Positions 25,526-39,100 of a stretch of 64,000 nt of DNA are shown here, in pieces. A program made the position numbers and the translations under genes. The notes under the pieces were generated by a model, which worked only from the letters and a program-made list of their open reading frames with translations, did no database searches and was not told the origin of the DNA. Each line of letters begins with the position of its first letter. Positions within the stretch are counted from its first letter, which is position 1. This DNA is from Seriola aureovittata (Eukaryota; Chordata; Actinopteri; Carangiformes; Carangidae), in contig NC_079366.1 in NCBI RefSeq assembly GCF_021018895.1, forward strand, positions 21,623,896-21,687,895, read 5' to 3'.

Positions 25526-26718
25526 AAGCAACACACACAATTCCTTCCACTGCAGTAAGGTCAACTGAGGTAAAGTGCACGTCAGACTGTTGCTTAGGAT
25601 TGTGAACACTGCAAATACAAAAGTATTTTTGAATCTTTTGGTTTTAGAGCTTTGAACTGCATGACAGATGGGAGCCTGGGAAATTCACAGTTCAACGAGT
25701 GGGAACAGAGTGAGACTAGACGGGACCTTTCATAATAACTGAGACGTGTATAGTGTAGGTAGGCGAAGCCGAGGTTCCCCAATAAGCTCACTGGTCAATC
25801 TAACAATCTGATTTTAAGCATTTCTCCTTTTGATGGACAAAGTTTCCAATCCATGTAGCAAACAACAAAACATATCTGGTCAGGTCTCTGCTTACACTCT
25901 TTTCTCCCTACAACTACAATCCCAAGATGCTCCCTGGCCAAATAAATAAAGACCCCCAGGCAGGTCACAGGTATACCTCTGTGTACACCTACCAATGGGT
26001 GTACTCACTTGGTATCTTCCCACCTCAACTGGCTCCAGTTTTAAACCTAAAGTTTAGGATCAATTAGTTAATTCACAGAGAGCGAGTTCCACCTCCCTAA
26101 GGGACACTGTGATGCGATCCTTACACATACCGCTACATTTCACCACAAGTCAATCACCCGTCTTCAAAGAAACAGCGACACGTGACCAATATATGACCCT
26201 TTCTAGAGTCAGTGCTAAGTTCACCAAGTCTTCATTCTCCAATTGGCACAACATCACAAGGGAGTCCCACAGCATTAAAGCAGATACGCACCACTTGTCT
26301 GAGGTAGTGAGGAAATGATTACACTTTTCTGTAATATGGCATTAGGCTCAAAGAAAAGTGCAGATACCATAACATCAAAATAAGCCATGTATTTAACTCA
26401 ACAGTCAACTGTTGACACCGTTACCTACTAACTAAATTGGTAACCATATTGATTGTGTGACGAGATGCATCAGGATCTGTCTAATTCAGCTCAAAAGGGC
26501 AACAATGATTGATTGCATCTCTGTAATTAACCAGAGAAGGGGATGTATCATTTAACATTACTACATACTGTAAATTACAAGGTAATCAAGACAATTTTCT
26601 GATCAAAGAATTAAGTGTACTTAAAAAAAAGAAATAAAAAAAAAATTAAATATACTTTTTCCTGTTCTAAACACCTGCAAATTGCATATTAATTCTAATA
26701 CTAATTAAAGCTGCAACC
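25526..26718. other. gene-free stretch
   Basis: No repeat or exon was recognised. Confidence 0.5.
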
Positions 26719-27460
26719 ACCCCTACACCTCAGGGGTGCTGCCTGGAGGCCACTAGATGCCGCCAACATGCATTATGTTCATTTATATCAAGTGTAAACC
26801 GGTCATTGAAAATGCCATGCAAATCAAATGATGACTGTTACCCAAGGGTTACTTCCTAGTTTCAGTAGGCAGCGCTATAACTGACTTTATATTACCATGC
26901 AGATGTTTTCAAATCTGGGACTGTCATCAAACATGTTAAGGTGCAGGGGCAGTTCGGACAATGTGTGTGGGAGTTGCATCAGAATTCGTTGCACCGCCAC
27001 AAGCAGGTCCTCCCATGTAAACTCAAAAGCTTCACAATTCAGCATTGCATAGGTCTTAAGATTAGACTGACCATATATAGTTATAGTTGTTATAGTATGA
27101 CATGGTTAGATAAAAAATGGCTCTAAAAGTAAATTCAAAATGGCTGACTTCCTGTTGTGTTTAGGGTATGGGTGTAAGAGGCTTTTTTGTACGTCTTGGC
27201 ATGTTGCATGTGCCCACTGATTTTGGTACATGTGAAACATGGGGGTTGCCTCATTGAAATTTTGGAGGGAGTGCTATTGAGCCATTTTGCCACACCCATG
27301 TCCAAGACCCATAAAACATGAACATTTTCACCAGGCCTGACACGTGTGCAAAGTTTAATTAGTCCTTGGGTATGTTTAAGCCCTCAAAATGGTGATTCAT
27401 TTCAGTTGAGGATAATAAACAAGTTTCAATGTAGGATCCTCACACCAGTCGGTGGTCTGG
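26719..27460 (+). repeat. common teleost interspersed repeat (GAGCCATTTTGCCAC type)
   Basis: Landmarks occur in the order known for this family: AAAATGGCTGACTTCCTGTT, then TTTTTTGTACGTCTTGGCATG, then GAGCCATTTTGCCACACCCA, then TTTTCACCAGGCCTGACACG, TGTGCAAAGTTTAATTAG and a terminal GGATCCTCACACC. It is non-coding and often tandemly chained in percomorphs. This copy is single and moderately diverged. Its left boundary is approximate. Confidence 0.75.
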
Positions 27461-27994
27461 CCTTAATTTAATATAAAATACCCGGTTTCCCACCATCAAA
27501 AGACTAAAATTGAACCATAACAGCTCAAAGATGCCGTCACTAAACAGACGTTAGGAATGCAGTTTTTTCAGTACTGCTATACTGTATGTGACTGTTTATG
27601 GTTTTATATGCAAGCCTATTTGTTCCTGTCCCCATCCTCTCTGATGTGGTGCTGTTCTTTCTGGTACAAATTTGCAGAAAATTATCCTGCATTGCACAGG
27701 AGTTTATGCCTATAGGATTCCGCCTTAGTGGCAAACATTGTGCTTAGAAAAGGTACAATTTTGCTCTTGGCATGCAGGTCACATTCCTCACTACATCACC
27801 CACTGTGACGTCCGTACTTGTTTCTATTATATGCCCAACTGATGCTTTGTGGCAGAGCATGCCTTCAAGCTGTAATTTTTCAATAGATGTCAGTCAGGCT
27901 GGCTTTTATTATGTAATATGGTGTTAATAAATTGCATTTCCCTTAAGCATGACTGTGCAATTTATTTGCATTTTGTATGCCAAGAGCATGTGCG

Positions 27995-28047
<53 letters not shown>

Positions 28048-30030
28048 ATGCTTGTTTTATAATGGGTACCTTAACAATGTTAAGAAGTCCTTCAATTGTG
28101 TGCTCATGCACAAATGAAATAGATTAAGAAAACGATGAGGAAGACAGTCACGCCAGCACCTGTTACGCTCTTGATCTTGGTTTTGTAACACCTCTTATCA
28201 ATATAACAAAGAATGTCAGTGGGGAAAAAATGCAATTGAAAGAAAAGGAAAAAAAAGCCATAAAACATGATTTTGGAGGTAAAACTGTGTTTCTACCTGA
28301 GAGGAAATAATGAGTTTGTTTTCAATCAGAAGAAAGTCCCACATTGTCCTGGACTTCCTTTCCTTATTCCTCTCCATTCCTCTTGGTCAAACATACACAG
28401 AAGGACTTGTGTTTCTGCAGGGCAAGAAATCCTATTACTTTTGAAACCACCTCAGTGGCACCAAATGATAGTCCAGCTGGGTGCCTGATTGCTCTGACAA
28501 CTGGCACTGACACAGAGGCAGCTAGTCATTCTACTGTATGTGTCATTGAAACTTTTCCTTTGGGGCTGGAGACCATGTTTCTGCACTACATCAGGCAGTT
28601 TCTTTCATACATTTATAATTTCTCCCAAAGTACTGATATTCAAGAAGTTGCTGTTCACAAGGCAGGGATTGTGAAATATCAAGCACTAGCATATTATAGA
28701 GAAAGCAAGCTTGATTTTGATGTTCATAAAGAATATTATATCTCAGATTAAGAATAAAAATGTGACATTTTGAGACAAAATGTTACTGTGCTATAATTAA
28801 ATCCAAGAGGTCAATTGAAAATAGCAGAATATTAATTAATCATTGAGATTTTAGCAGCAACAGAAAGGACATTTGTTTTAATTTAATTTCTCTAAAGGAT
28901 AACAACATCTATAAGATAACAAGAGTAGGATAATTGTTTTTGAATAAAGGCAAAGGTTATCTGTAACTACCTTTTATAATTGATGCAAACACAAGCTGCT
29001 CTCAATTTATAGACAGGGCAAATTAAGGACAGGCCACACAAGAGTAATAGTTTGGGCTGCACACAACTATCCATCTATGTCCTTTTCATTTTTTTCTCAT
29101 TACCAATGTCTCCTTCCACTGATATCTATTCATCTCCCTCTACTTCTCCATCTGCCATTGCTTTCCTGTTAGAGCAACACTGTGCAGGTCCAGCTCAGCC
29201 AGACTCAGCCTGAAGGGCAGGGGACTGCATGGCCACCTTGACAAAGTGCATCTGCCCACTTCCTAATGACTCCTCCGCCACAGGGAGACTCAAGGGGAGA
29301 AAAGATGAGAGGGGAAGAGGAAGTGCACCTGTAAGTCTGTTAGGACAGTGGATTTTGTAAAGTATAAACAGTTGTTTCTACCCTATCAAGTGTGAGTGGG
29401 TTGGCTATGTATTTAAAAAGAAAAATGGTACAGGCCCTCTGGGGGCATCTACATATTGAATCTGAAGATACTCTCAGAAACTGCAGCTTTTTCTGCCCTT
29501 TTCAAGCTCTCTTATAATGGATGTCTTATCCAATTTCTTTTTTAGTTAGTAATTATCCCTTCATATCTGTCTCTCTCACACACACACTCACACAAGATAA
29601 CCATCAATGTAGCAAAGTAGCAAAGTATATAACTGCATAACACTATTCAAGAGCATCATTAGTGCTTTTACGTTCAAAGTTTACTCCTCAATGTCGATCT
29701 ACATATGGGGAAGATATGTCAAATCTACATCTTCTAATGAACACAGGCATTTGGGAGGCATGAGGCTGCATCCCATTCATTCTAACCAATACCATAACAT
29801 TGATCGAGAATCAAGATAGCCCTAAGGAAGCCTTTCCTGCTCAATAGCATGTGTACTTCCATCTGAGTCTCCCCAACATTTTGTCAATACTTCTCCAGTT
29901 CCTGCACTTTGTGAGAAGCTCTCTCTGCAGGCAATCTCCATGAGGATCAATTAGGCATCAGAACACAGAATGGCAACTGTCACATGCAGTGAATCCTGAT
30001 AGGTCTGTTTAAGAGGCTGTGTGGTTGGTG
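27461..30030. other. gene-free stretch with a GT microsatellite
   Basis: AT-rich DNA. The 135-codon plus-strand frame at 28344-28751 contains no family motif, and its overlapping alternatives are equally open, so it is not called. A pyrimidine-rich block lies around 29090-29180. Confidence 0.5.
27991..28046. repeat. (GT)n microsatellite, about 55 bp
   Basis: A GT tract with two GC interruptions at its left end, directly visible. Confidence 0.95.
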
Positions 30031-30136
30031 GTCTTATCATGATGGAGCCCAGTAACAAGCTAGGTCCATTAATTTCCCCTTGGCTGGTTTTAATTATTTA
30101 GGAGCCTGGTACTGATTACTGTAAATGCACACATAC
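30031..30136 (+). other. element D copy 2 (paired with 14998-15107)
   Basis: Aligns with copy 1 from GGTTGGTGGTCTTATCATG to CTGTAAATGCACAC, with the identical internal block CTGGTTTTAATTATTTA and only small indels. The flanking DNA of the two copies does not continue the similarity clearly. Confidence 0.5.
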
Positions 30137-31511
30137 ATACACACACACCCTCTGCCTCAAATCCACAGCAGCTGGAAAATTATTTTCCCAATTAAGCTGT
30201 TGTTTGCTGAGTAAACATATCCCAGTGCACCAAAGCCAAAGAGTTCCTCCTCAGCATCGTTTGATATGCAAACTGGCCACCAATCTCCAATTTGCTACCA
30301 CTGTAATTGTAAACATTAGCTAAGAGGAGTTTACATATGGTAACACTCCTGATCCTCCCAGCTGCCATAAGTCTTGTCAGGCTCATATTAAATCCATGTC
30401 TGCTTGGTTGTCTGTATTGGAACCTTAAAATACATTTCAATCACTTTGCACCATTGTCTCTCACTTGGTCCAACTTTGTAACATTTTATCGTGACTGAAG
30501 GATTTTCTCTCTCAGCCCTCTTTTGTAACAAGTACACTGTCTCATATGCAAGTATTGCTCCCACTTCATTCAACAAACGGTACCTAACATACACTTCAAC
30601 ACATCACTACAGTATGTTGGACACATGTCAGACCTCTGGCTCTGCAGAAAACTGCAGGTATGAGGCCTTTGATCAAGGTAAGGTGTCTCACTTCTCTCTG
30701 TCTGTTGTTTAGTTCCTGTCACCAAACTTTGATTTATTCTCCTCAGTGAGTAAGACACAGCTGAAGCAGAAAGGCTTCATTCACAACTGAGGATTAAATC
30801 GGTACAGAGCCAGAGTGGTCCAATTTTTGTGTTTTGCAAAGTAACAGTAAAGACAGAGTATGTTTTTGTTAGAGGAACACTTCTGCAATTTTCAACCACA
30901 TCTTTATGTATTAGTTGGAAAAGCTGGTTCTCCATTAAGCCTAATGTTTTTGTGCATTGCTGTTCCCAGATTGACTATACTTCTGCCGTCCCTCTGACAT
31001 CAGTAGACAGTGGGAGAACTCAAACAGGACCTTAACTGAAATAAGTTTAATTTCCTTCTCACCGCCTAAAAGGAAACCAGTGACATCTCTGGCTCTTGGC
31101 ATTGAGGACTGCATTTTAATCAACCAAAATGACTTTCCAGAGTGTCACTGGAGAATTACATTGTCAAGTCATAGTGCTTATGTGAGCCACCACTGAGGAA
31201 CAGAAACAAAATGAGGCAGGGGTTGAGCCTGCCACTGCTTTCACTGGACCGCAGCAATTGCCAGCTGAGACAGCAGAGTATTGAGCCACTGAAGGTTACC
31301 AGTGGTAGACAACAGTAACAAATGTCCAAAAGGGCTTTTGTTTTGTGTTGGATTCCGAACACTGCACATTTCTCCAGAGGGACTGCAGCTATGAAATGGC
31401 ACTCAAAGACAAACTGAATTAAACAATCAACAAACAATCATGAACACAGGCAACTACTACTGAGTACCTCTGTAACCAAATATACTGTGTATTTTATTAT
31501 ATTCACACACA
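30137..31511. other. gene-free stretch
   Basis: No exon or recognised repeat. Short CA runs occur near 30130-30146. Confidence 0.5.
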
Positions 31512-31570
31512 CATCCATCCATCCATCCATCCATCCATCCATCCATCCATCTATAGATATATCTATATAT

Positions 31571-31656
<86 letters not shown>
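31512..31656. repeat. compound microsatellite (CATC)n – (TATAGA) – (CA)n
   Basis: About ten CATC units, a short AT-rich bridge (CTATAGATATATCTATATATA) and about 40 CA units. The CA tract runs directly into the terminal ACCGGCCAC of the Tc1-like element, so its right border is the transposon end. Confidence 0.95.
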
Positions 31657-31657
<1 letters not shown>

Positions 31658-32245
31658 GGCCACTTTATTAGGTACACCTGTTCAACTGCTGGTTCTATCT
31701 AATATCTAACAGGCAAATTACATGGCAGCAACTCAATGCATTTAGGCATGTAGACATGGTCAAGATGACCTGCTGAAGTTCAAACCGAGCATCAGAATGG
31801 GGAAGAAAGGTGATTTAAGTGACTTTGAACATGGTATGGTTGTTGGTGCCAGACAGGCTGGTTATTTCAGAAACTGCTGATCTACTGGATTTTCACACAC
31901 AACCATCTAAAAACAGTTTATATAGAATGGTCCAAAAAAGATGGGTAACGTGCCATGTCACAAAGCTCAAATCATCTCAACCTGGTTTCTTGAACATGAC
32001 GAGTTCACTATACTCAAATGGCCTCCACAGTTACCAGATCTCATCCAATAGAGCACCTTTGGGGTGTGGTAGAACAGGAGAATTGCATCATGGATGTGAA
32101 ACCAACAAATCTGCAGCAACTGTGTGATGCTATCATGTCAATATGGACCAAAACCTCTGAGAAATGTTTCCAGCACCTTGTTGAATTTATGCCACGAAGA
32201 ATTAAGGCAGTTCTGAAGACAAAAGATTTTATTACAAAGTGTTAA
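31653..32245 (+). mobile_element. Tc1-like transposon relic, internally deleted
   Basis: The 5' terminus CACCGGCCACTTTATTAGG and the following leader identify a Tc1-like family that I know to be abundant in fish. The transposase start is visible at 31797 (MGKKGDLSDFEHGMVVGARQ), leading into the DNA-binding helix-turn-helix (ISETADLL). A deletion of about 5 bp near 31862 and a further 1-bp loss break that frame. At about 31940 the sequence jumps to the C-terminal third (PCHKAQIIS, then PIEHLWGVVE at 32045-32074, then CFQHLVEFMPRRIKAVLK). The first catalytic Asp is deleted, the second reads Gly, and the Glu of PIEHLW survives. The 3' inverted terminus is absent. It cannot encode a transposase or serve as a normal two-ended substrate. 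Confidence 0.9.
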
Positions 32246-34220
32246 ACATCTATATATGATGTGTATTGTACTAGTACAGACAATACTGTTTGTGTGTATA
32301 TTTGTCAAGCTATACTAAACATGTCTTTATTTAGGCCCATTTAAGTAGACAGCCACTGGTATAAACTCTACATAATTGGGATCAAACTTTCCTGTCTGTG
32401 TTTAATCATTTTAATTAAAGTTAAAAAGGGGAAAACTTACTCAACTATATTGTCCTAATTGGCGAATGAAAATATACTCATTAATTAAAAATACAAATTT
32501 GTGGCAGATTGTAAGAGACTAATTTGCTCAAGTACTACTCTGTCAATGTGCATTTGGCATTTTTTCATTTGAAATGTGCTATAACCTGCAATCTGCAGAC
32601 TCTGCAGGGCTTCTCTTTTCCCAAACTGAACCCAGATGAAAATTCATCCTCAATCCATTCGTGTTTCTTTATAGACAAGCATTTATCTGGGAGGTGCCTG
32701 TGGTGTTTCAAACAAAGACTCAGAAAAATCCATTGGCAAGTGGCACTGGCATAAAAGTGGTACTACTATTGTTCTGGGTTTTGTTATTCCTCATGTTAGC
32801 CTGGAACTAACAAATTCATTCACATGGGTGGTTCAAAGAGAAAAATACTGTAAAGGCTTGTTTCAAAATAGAATCAATCAGACTAGTACTCCTGTATACT
32901 TTATTTTTCTTTTATTGTTTTAGCATTAATTATTTTCAAAAGTACCTATCCACTGTGCTCTGACACAGTAAAAGCTAATGTTGATATTTAACAGAGATAA
33001 TGTATTGAGACTTTTTTCACTGAAGAGAAAGTGATGAGTTTGTGCTTCATTCAGGGTGCCTCAGGGACCCCTTCAAAGCAGAGAAGAGGGTCTCAGGCAG
33101 CTTAATGGCACTAAGGTCTGTGAAAAGCATGAATGATGGGACAAAAGATGAGGAATCATAGGGAGGTCAAAGCAGACCATATATCATATGTCATCTAATT
33201 AACCTTAGCTGTCTGATTGTAGTTGTACAAGCAGAATGTACAGTACACAGATCCAGGCCATTTCCAGAAAAGAGTGTGATCAAGTATAACAGAAAAAAAT
33301 GTTGGGAACCTTCCATCAACTCCAATATACTGTATTATATGTGGACTTGCATATAAAATGATTCATAATACATGAGCTGATCATTTCTCCCTCTCAGTGT
33401 GAGCGTCACACTGCAGCAACAGTACTGAGATTATGCCTTGTTCATACACAGCAGCTGGATCAGAGTCTTTCACCACACACTGTGGGAGTTAGTTATTGTT
33501 CCACTGGGAAATAAAGTCTAATTGATAATTATAAAGAGGGCAGACGGGACTAGGCCCACACATTCTTCCACCACTACATAAAATGTGCACAGCATGCTAA
33601 ATACTGTACCAATATTTATGCATATTGCAAAATATGCTCTATCTGGTCAAATGATACTTCAATCAATAGCAGATGGAAAACAATATGGGCAACATTTGCA
33701 AAACTATTATTGTGAGAGCACTTGAGAAGATATGAATGTTGCATGGTAATAAAGAATTATTGTACTGTGTACTAAGAATGATTGGCTTTTCACACCGTGG
33801 ATGATAGAGTTTCCAGGTTCACTGATTTTTAACTTAATGAAATGGCTAGCTAGTTCCTTGTGGCACTCTGCTGGCCACATCTTTTCATTGATTGTTTGCA
33901 AGGCACCAGCTGCTTCACTTAAATGAGGCTGGCAGAAGGCAGTGGTGGCACTTCAAGTGGAAATTTAAGTGACAGAATATTATCAGGATTTATGCCAAAC
34001 ATTCTACTACTGTACATACTGAGGTTCAATGCTGCTAAAACTTCCAAAGGCAGCTTTTCAAAAGGCCCACTGTTAAACCAGCTGGTGCATAGTGTCTGAG
34101 AGATGCCTGTGAATAATGATTGACTGAATATCTCCACATCATAAGACTAATTTAATACCCAACCATGATTTATTCTTTCCTACACAAGAGCTGACACAAA
34201 GTCATACTATAACTAGAATT
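32246..34220. other. gene-free stretch
   Basis: No repeat or exon recognised. Confidence 0.5.
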
Positions 34221-34573
34221 ACCACCTCGCCAACCAGTCAAGTTGCACTTCACTTCCCAGTCTGTCCAGTCTCATAATATATGTAGTGAAGACTAAAAAT
34301 GACTTAAATAAAAAAAAAGGGTATTAAGTGTATTTTGTCTTAATTAGCATATGAATTGTTGAATTTCCACAAATGTTTGAGGTCAGTGACCTTTGACTAC
34401 CAAAATCGAATCAGTTCATTTGCAAGTCCAAGTGAACATTTGTGCAAAACATGAAGAAATTCCCTTGAGGTGTTCCTAAGATATCACAACAAGAATGGGA
34501 TGGACAGACAGGCGGACAACCCGAAAACATAATGCCTCCGGCCACGGCTGTCGTCGGTGCAGAGGCATAAAAA
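34221..34573 (+). repeat. interspersed repeat family R1, copy 2
   Basis: Same family and orientation as 25130-25525. The right end is better preserved here, with CAACCCGAAAACATAATGCC and CGTCGGTGCAGAGGCATAAA. It lacks the extra GACCTTGACC unit of copy 1. Confidence 0.8.
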
Positions 34574-37500
34574 TAACACTCATTAATAACGGTGCCAATT
34601 ATGTTATTTTTTCTTATCACACAATGAATGTAAGAAAAAAGAATTCTATATGGTCCAAAGGGTGTGAAAACAGTAGTACAAGTAACAGGAGTACAACAAC
34701 ATTATTATTATTATTATCAGCTCTGAAGTTTTGAATATAACAGTTAGGGTTACAAGACATTTTTTGTATATGAAAGATAAAGACAAAGATAAAAAGCAAG
34801 TTAAAGAGGAAGACAGAGAGGTAGGGATGGACAAAGGGTTAGTCACTATGCGAGTCTGCATGCCATTTATCACCACTGAAATCCTAATTTGTGTAAATTC
34901 ATTTCAGTATTTGTCGAACATTGTATATGACAAAGCTTGAAGGGCTGCGTTATACTCTCAGAAAATAAATGTATCAATATCACAATTGCAAAAAAACTCC
35001 ACTGAGGCTGCATCGGCTGCTTTGTAGCCACCAGGGGACAGAACGACAAATCTACACGAACAGTGCTCCTATAGTATCTGTTCATCAAATACGTATGGCT
35101 AATGTGTTGGTAAACAACTTCCTTCTCTTAAATCCAGCAGACAAAGCAACATTAGCATCCCACTGGAGACCGCTTTCTTCTGAAACAAAGAAATATATGC
35201 AGGTGACTTTAGTTTGTTCCACATTATTCACTATAGCAGTCGACTTTATACTGGCTTTTGAGCTGGGCATGTAAAGTGTGTAAGTGTAAATCTGGCTCGT
35301 GTGTATGTTTATGTGAGGTTGGGGGTTTGTGAAAACTCTGTGGACCAACGGACCAAAACAATGAGGTTAAACCAGCAAAGACACGTTTTGATTCTCAGTG
35401 GGTTCAGCAGAATAAGCTTCATAGGACCAAGTCCTCTGTTAAATATTAATCCAGGATGTTTTTGTGGTAAATTATGCTCGCCATTATTAGAAAAAGTAAA
35501 TAATGTCAAGAATGCTAACACACATCTCTTTTCAATTAGAGCAGTCCCATTTCACATCAGCTTAACCTGTTATAAGCAATACAATATTACAGGTGGTTTA
35601 CTGTTCCACATTCTGCTGGCTACTTTGTCCTTAAACAGTACATTGAGACTTCAGGATGCACAACTCACAGACAGATGGTCAATATGGTTACATGCAGTGA
35701 AAGACTGGTCCTACCAAAGATTTCTCTAAGGGTTTTTACTTATGTGCAGGGAGACTGCAGTTATCAGATTAATCGTACTATTTATATTTCTTAGCATTCT
35801 ATTTCATTTAGTGGTGTTGTATTATTTTACAGGGTGACTTGTGGTTTTATAAACAAATTAGTTTCTGGGTATTAATACTTTATGGACAGAAGTAAGTGCC
35901 ACAGTGGGAGGAGTGAGAGAAGTGAGTGACTGAGGTATGATGGGGGTGTGAATATGAAGAAGGGAGTGATGGGACGCTTTTTTTAATGGGGATCAATTAA
36001 TGTTGGTTATGAGAACTGAATGAGGAGTGATTTGAGTATGGATGGTTGGGGGATGAGTGCGTAGAGATTGATATGATGGAAAAAAGGTTTAAAAAAAATT
36101 ATATTGTATATTTATATTCTATATCTTGAGAAGAAAGACATCTTTATTTTAATATTTGTGAATTTTTTTTCCCCAAAAAACTAAGTTGAGAAAAGGTTTT
36201 AACAATACAGAGCTTATCACAGGTTGTAAACGAGAGCCAATTCTCAAAAGTGAAATTATCCAACTGAAGTACCTGTACTCTAAAGCTGCATTGAAGTACA
36301 TCAGAAATTATATGTAGATTTTTTTTTTTTTTAATAGATCAAGAGAAAGAAGTTAAAGACAGAGCGAGAATAACCTTTAAAAGGCAGGAAGTATTGTACA
36401 AAAAGACTGGAGTCTTCTTTTCAACTCAAATATCTAAAAATAAGAATAGCACACCTACAAGTTTCTTTGTAGATGTTTGAAAATTAAAAAGACAAAGATC
36501 AAAATCGGTGACGAAAACAAATGTAAAAAAAAAAAAAAAAAACAAATGCTGTGATTTTGTAATAATAAATTTACATTTTAATGCTGAAACAGGGCAAATA
36601 ATCTCAACACAGCTCATCTTGGTCCTTCCTTTCAAGTAAGGGTGGTCAGTATAGTTTTGGATGAACCCTCAAGAACTCTCCAACTTTTTGCCTTTGAAGG
36701 TGACAGCTGTGTGTTTCAGACCTCAGCTCTCCTTTGCTCTCTGACTAACTGTGACACTGACAGGAGGTTTTCTCATGAAAGAAAATGGCATCATCTCTAA
36801 GGGCTTTCTCAGCCCTTGAAGAGCCATTTCCACCGAGTTAGACATGTCAGTGCTGAAGATCACCCAGTGAGTTGAAAAGGAGGGTAAAAGCCCATTGGGT
36901 GCCATGCATCGAGGTGAGGACAGGGATGGGGATGTGGTGAGGCAACTGCAACAAACTATCTCACATTCCCCTGGAAACAGGTCTGCGAAGTATGTGCCTG
37001 AGGCTTCTGTGGGAAATAGAGACTCAACATTGGCACTACAAAAGGCTCCATGAATGGTCTGTTGCGGCCACGAGGACAGAGGGGAGGAGGCCTGGAGCAG
37101 TATCAGGGGACAAAATTAATTAATCCTTGCTGGGAGAGTCAAACATTGGAGCTGCTGCATAAAAACAACATGTTTCAAATGTCTGCCTGTGATGACAGGT
37201 GGGCAGGTCTGTGTAGGAGTTATGAGCCTCAGACATCACAGACAAAGAAAGAGTGAGCTGCCGAGAGTGACATGAAGAAAAAGACAGAACCAGAGAGCTG
37301 AAGACATGACATCGTGACTCACATTGCTGTCTCACCCGCATATCAGTTCCTGAAAATAAGGGAGGAAATGGAAGAGGTAAAGAAATAAAAACAAAGACTG
37401 ATGCGAAATAAGTGAGAACCAAGGTTGATTTTTGATTCTGCCTCTTTGTTCTAATTTTACAGGGAGCTTTGTGTTGTTCAGCTGAAATTTCTCACACCAA

Positions 37501-38965
37501 ATTAAATGAATGTAACAAAGAAAAAGGGAATACTAAAAGAAACACAAAGAAAATGTGTGAGCAGATTTATGGAGCCAGATTCGATTTTGAAAGTCTACTA
37601 AGGCCAGAATTAATTTATTTCAATTCAATTCTTGATGATTCAGTTACATTTAACCTGGTAGCTTAAATTTCTTCTTCATTCAACAACTGATGTTTCCTTG
37701 AATATAAAACTGTAAAGTGCACATTATAGTCTAAAATGTAAACAGATTTTTCAATCAAAACTTTTGATCAGATGGCAGATGCAAAACAACCAAAACAATA
37801 CATCAACTATATATATATATACTATCCCATACAGCTACACAAGCACAGACTTCCACTTTAATGATCACTTTGAGCACAGACAAGGCAGAAAATGATCTGC
37901 TCACTGACTCATCTGCACCGTTTGTGCTGCCAAGACCTCAGCCTGATACCTGAAGACAGCTGCTAGCTACCGTTAGCTCCCCAGCAGGGACACACTGAAT
38001 AAAGTAGAATCCACAACCTGTTCAGTCGACTTCCACAGCTTCACATCTCATAGCCAGAGATAACATATCTCCAACAAACACCAGAGCTAAGATCAGTCTA
38101 TTCCTCTTGTAGATGCGATCTTTAGATGCACTACAACCACAGACAGCCAACCATCCTGAGTCACCTCTTTATGGAAATCTAGTCATTACAGCATGCTTAA
38201 AGTGGACATTTTACACATCATGCAGTCCTAGCTGAAGCACTTATAACAAGTAACCACTGCACACACGTTTACTGCATGTGAGAAAAGGTGCAAATACAAA
38301 GATTGACATTGGGATTTTGAGAATCATTAGAGATTATTCAAATAAAAATTGCAATTAATTGGAAAAACACAATTCTTATCCAGAGCTACCATCTCAACAA
38401 AACTGAAGACAGTCACAGTATTTCACCCACTCTTGCTGTTCTCTTTAAATCTGCCACATTGCCACATTTAATTCCTTTTCACAGACCTAGTGCACATACA
38501 ATATAGGGATACAACTGACATTATGGCGCTTAAGGCACTGATGCTAAAATTCTCTCAAGTTGTTTTTCCCCCAGAAAATCTACTGTCAGCCCAAAACTGA
38601 TGATGTGTGGGTGGCAACTTCTATGCACTGTAGTTAATGGCCTGTAGTTCTCTTTCTCACTTCAAGTACCTTTATCAAGCCAAGTCTCCCTTGGGAGACT
38701 ATCATGGACAACAGACATGTAAGTATATGGCTCTGAACACAGGCAGCAGGCTGTGCAGGCTTCAGTGAAAGTTGAAATTTGGTTTTCTGAATAAGCGAAT
38801 GTGTCACTTTTTGGCTGGACCGCAATGGCAGGACCAGCCCTATAAAACAGGTCTGTTGCTGACAGACTAGTCAAGCTACACCATTACTCAACCGCATGAC
38901 TAATTGGTTGGCCAGCCGAGTGTTAGAGTTTCCCCATTGGTCATTGCTCATTCAAAATGATTTGG
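34574..38965. other. gene-free stretch
   Basis: Contains an (ATT)n run near 34701-34717, T- and A-runs near 36320 and 36523-36542 and an AT run near 37808-37820. The part 34990-35240 (CCACCAGGGGACAG…, GGTAAACAACTTCC…) has the feel of a dispersed repeat, but I could not place it. Confidence 0.45.
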
Positions 38966-39100
38966 CCCAAACAAGTGTGTTGCCAATGTAGCACCTTTGT
39001 TGCTAGATTAACAGACTTTTCAGACTCCTTTAGCCACAAATCTAGCAACTTTTTGGACAAACCTTAGCTACTTTCCATAGAAGACAGTCGCCAGTATTAT
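38966..39100. repeat. possible teleost repeat (GCTAGATTAACAGACTTTT type)
   Basis: The pattern GTGTGTTGCCAATGTAGCACC, TTGTTGCTAGATTAACAGAC, CACAAATCTAGCAACTTTTT resembles a dispersed fish repeat built around 'gctagattta' and its complement. The two copies of the CTAGATT/AATCTAG word are inverted about 40 bp apart. Confidence 0.4.

Noticed and set aside
36723..36905. Minus-strand 60-codon frame that looks moderately protein-like
   Set aside because: No splice acceptor or homolog could be argued and the frame is short. Left as non-coding.
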